Shown here: positions 5,621 to 6,919 of the stretch, piece by piece | Layout: every line of letters starts with the position of its first letter | How positions within the stretch are numbered: position 1 is the stretch's first letter | Source of the DNA: an uncultured beta proteobacterium | GTDB taxonomy: Bacteria > Pseudomonadota > Gammaproteobacteria > Burkholderiales > Burkholderiaceae_C | Length of the DNA stretch: 6,919 nucleotides | Assembly: GCA_903914985.1 (NCBI GenBank) | Contig: CAIWRE010000304.1 | Coordinates: forward strand, 1 to 6,919 | Direction of reading: 5' to 3' | Program-made: the position numbers and the translations under genes | The notes under the pieces: generated by a model | Seen by the model: only the letters and a program-made list of their open reading frames with translations | What the model was told of the DNA's origin: nothing | Databases searched by the model: none

Positions 5621-6863
5621 CCGCTTCGCGGGCACGCACCAGGCTCGCTTGGGTTCCGTCGACCAGCACCTCGGCCGCGCGGCCCCGCGAGTTGTAGTTG
5701 CTGGACATGCTCATGCAGTAGGCGCCCGCGGACATCACAGCCACTTTATCGCCGGGCGCGAGTTGCAAGCTGCGGTCGCGGCCTATCCAGTCGCCACTCT
5801 CGCAGACCGGGCCCACCACGTCGTACACCACGGCTGGCGTCGATGGAGAAGTGGAGTTCAATGGAACAATCGCGTGGAAGGCTTGGTACATGGCCGGGCG
5901 CGGCAGGTCGTTCATGGCGGCATCGACGACACAGAAGTTTTTCTGCTCGCCAGGCTTCAGGTACAGCACCTCGGTGACGCATACGCCGGCATTGCCCACC
6001 AGCGACCGGCCGGGCTCGATCATGAGCTTGCGTTGACCAAAGCCGCGTGCGTCCAATTTGGCCAACAACTGCGCCCACAAGGCATCGGCCTGCGGCGGTG
6101 TGTCACCCTGGTAATCAATGCCCAAGCCGCCGCCGAAATCAATGTGTTCAATCGCAATGCCATGGGCCTCAATGGTCTCTACCAAGTCCAGCATGCGGTC
6201 CATAGCGTCCAGGTAGGGGTTGACTTCGGTAATTTGCGATCCGATGTGGCAGTCAATGCCTACCACCTTCAGGCCTGGCAGTGCTGCAGCATGCTGGTAC
6301 ACGGCCAAGGTGCGTTCATGCGCAATGCCAAATTTGTTGCCCTTCAGGCCCGTGGAAATGTAGGGGTGGGTCTTGGGGTCCACGTTGGGGTTGACGCGGA
6401 TGCTGATCGGCGCGCGCAGCCCCATGTCTGTGGCGACCTCATTGAGCACGTCGATTTCTGATTCGCTTTCCACATTGAAGCAGCCAATGCCGGTCTGGAG
6501 CGCCAAGCGCATTTCTGATCGCGTCTTGCCCACACCCGAAAAAATGACTTTGGCCACGTCGCCGCCTGCGGCGATCACACGTGCCAGTTCGCCACCAGAC
6601 ACAATGTCAAAACCGCAACCCGCCTGGGCAAAAACCTGCAGTACAGCCAACGTGGAGTTGGCCTTCATGGCGTAGCAAATCTGGGCGTGGCGCCCCGCAA
6701 ATCCGCGCTGGTATGCGGCATGGGCCGCGACCATGGACGCTTTGGAGTACACAAAAAGGGGTGTTCCAAACTGCTTGGCCAGGCTATTGAGTTCACAGCC
6801 CTCCACGTGCAGCTGCTTGTGCGCATAATGAAAAAATGGCTGACCGGGAAAAGTGGCTTGCAT
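5583..6863 (-). CDS. lysA: Diaminopimelate decarboxylase
   Basis: LysA is the PLP enzyme that decarboxylates meso-diaminopimelate to L-lysine, the last step of lysine synthesis. The 426-residue product has the expected length and every signature of fold-type III decarboxylases: YAMKAN with the PLP lysine Lys67 (64-69), CHIGSQ (205-210), the GGGLGI phosphate-binding loop (244-249), EPGRS (283-287), DAAMNDLPRPAMY (314-326), the catalytic CESGD (354-358) and GAYCMSMSSNYN (380-391). ATG at 6863-6861 is chosen because no earlier ATG or GTG is in frame within the window; the upstream ribosome binding site is weak. The start lies 11 bases after the stop of a probable lipoprotein gene on the same strand, so the two are likely co-transcribed. 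The 3' end overlaps convergent msrQ by 38 bases. A VDAAMNDL replaces the more usual VDAGMNDL, a mild substitution. Confidence 0.97.
   Translation of the reverse strand: MQATFPGQPFFHYAHKQLHVEGCELNSLAKQFGTPLFVYSKASMVAAHAAYQRGFAGRHAQICYAMKANSTLAVLQVFAQAGCGFDIVSGGELARVIAAGGDVAKVIFSGVGKTRSEMRLALQTGIGCFNVESESEIDVLNEVATDMGLRAPISIRVNPNVDPKTHPYISTGLKGNKFGIAHERTLAVYQHAAALPGLKVVGIDCHIGSQITEVNPYLDAMDRMLDLVETIEAHGIAIEHIDFGGGLGIDYQGDTPPQADALWAQLLAKLDARGFGQRKLMIEPGRSLVGNAGVCVTEVLYLKPGEQKNFCVVDAAMNDLPRPAMYQAFHAIVPLNSTSPSTPAVVYDVVGPVCESGDWIGRDRSLQLAPGDKVAVMSAGAYCMSMSSNYNSRGRAAEVLVDGTQASLVRAREAVSDLFALESLVG
5592..5619. terminator. Inverted repeat inside the msrQ/lysA overlap
   Basis: CAGCGACT (5592-5599) and AGTCGCTG (5612-5619) make a perfect 8-bp stem with a 12-base loop. 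The repeat lies almost wholly inside the 38-bp tail-to-tail overlap of msrQ and lysA and reaches the msrQ stop codon. It could mark the 3' end of both transcripts, but it lacks a T-run and also encodes protein on both strands, so chance is not excluded. Confidence 0.3.
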
Positions 6864-6874
6864 AGGTTGTTTTG

Positions 6875-6919
6875 TCAGGATATGGGTTGCGCAGGGGCGC
6901 CTGTGTTGGATGTCTGGGC
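6875..6919 (-). CDS. C-terminal tail of an upstream gene, probably a small lipoprotein (LptM-like)
   Basis: The minus strand enters the window in an open frame that reads AQTSNTGAPAQPIS and then TGA (6877-6875), 11 bases before the lysA start. The Ala/Pro/Ser/Thr-rich tail resembles the disordered C-termini of the small lipoproteins (LptM-type) that I recall lying just upstream of lysA in Burkholderiales. Only 14 codons are visible, and another frame is also open across these 56 bases. The call therefore rests mainly on context. Confidence 0.4.
   Translation of the reverse strand, partial: AQTSNTGAPAQPIS

Noticed and set aside
5517..6461. A 314-codon open frame on the plus strand opposite lysA.
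   Set aside because: LysA on the minus strand has every catalytic motif. The plus frame has His/Val/Gln-rich composition expected from reading a GC-rich gene backwards.

Overview
The window looks like ordinary chromosomal DNA of a betaproteobacterium in the order Burkholderiales, most likely a Comamonadaceae member of the Rhodoferax type. The grounds are moderately high GC, dense gene packing, and the metK / tandem lpxL-like and engB / cytochrome c4 / msrPQ / lysA neighbourhoods. This placement rests on recognised protein families and remembered synteny, not on a search. There is no tRNA, rRNA, CRISPR array, insertion sequence, phage gene or other sign of recent transfer.

Layout, left to right. 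Positions 1-551 (minus) hold the N-terminal 183 residues of S-adenosylmethionine synthetase (metK), cut by the window edge. A 184-bp divergent gap (552-735) follows and includes a structured metK leader. Two tandem lipid A acyltransferase paralogues (736-1560 and 1565-2431, plus) come next; the second probably starts at a TTG coupled to the first. The ribosome-assembly GTPase EngB/YsxC (2453-3181, minus) converges on them. An 87-bp divergent control region (3182-3268) separates engB from a plus-strand run: periplasmic dihaem cytochrome c4 (3269-3910), MsrP (3958-4965) and MsrQ (4982-5620). Diaminopimelate decarboxylase lysA (5583-6863, minus) converges on msrQ and overlaps its end by 38 bp. 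The last 45 bases (minus) are probably the C-terminal tail of a small lipoprotein gene upstream of lysA.

Functionally, the left half is methyl-donor synthesis and outer-membrane lipid A acylation. The middle is ribosome assembly set against periplasmic electron transfer. The right half is the MsrPQ system, which repairs oxidised methionine in envelope proteins, next to the last step of lysine synthesis.

The protein-coding content is conventional and I see no new multi-gene system. The most interesting signals are in the non-coding parts. They are a metK leader in which a 7-nt element is perfectly complementary to the Shine-Dalgarno region around a nested hairpin; a hairpin that contains the msrP ribosome binding site; and a palindrome between engB and the cytochrome gene that carries a -10-like hexamer on each strand. 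All were found by eye and none is experimentally supported.
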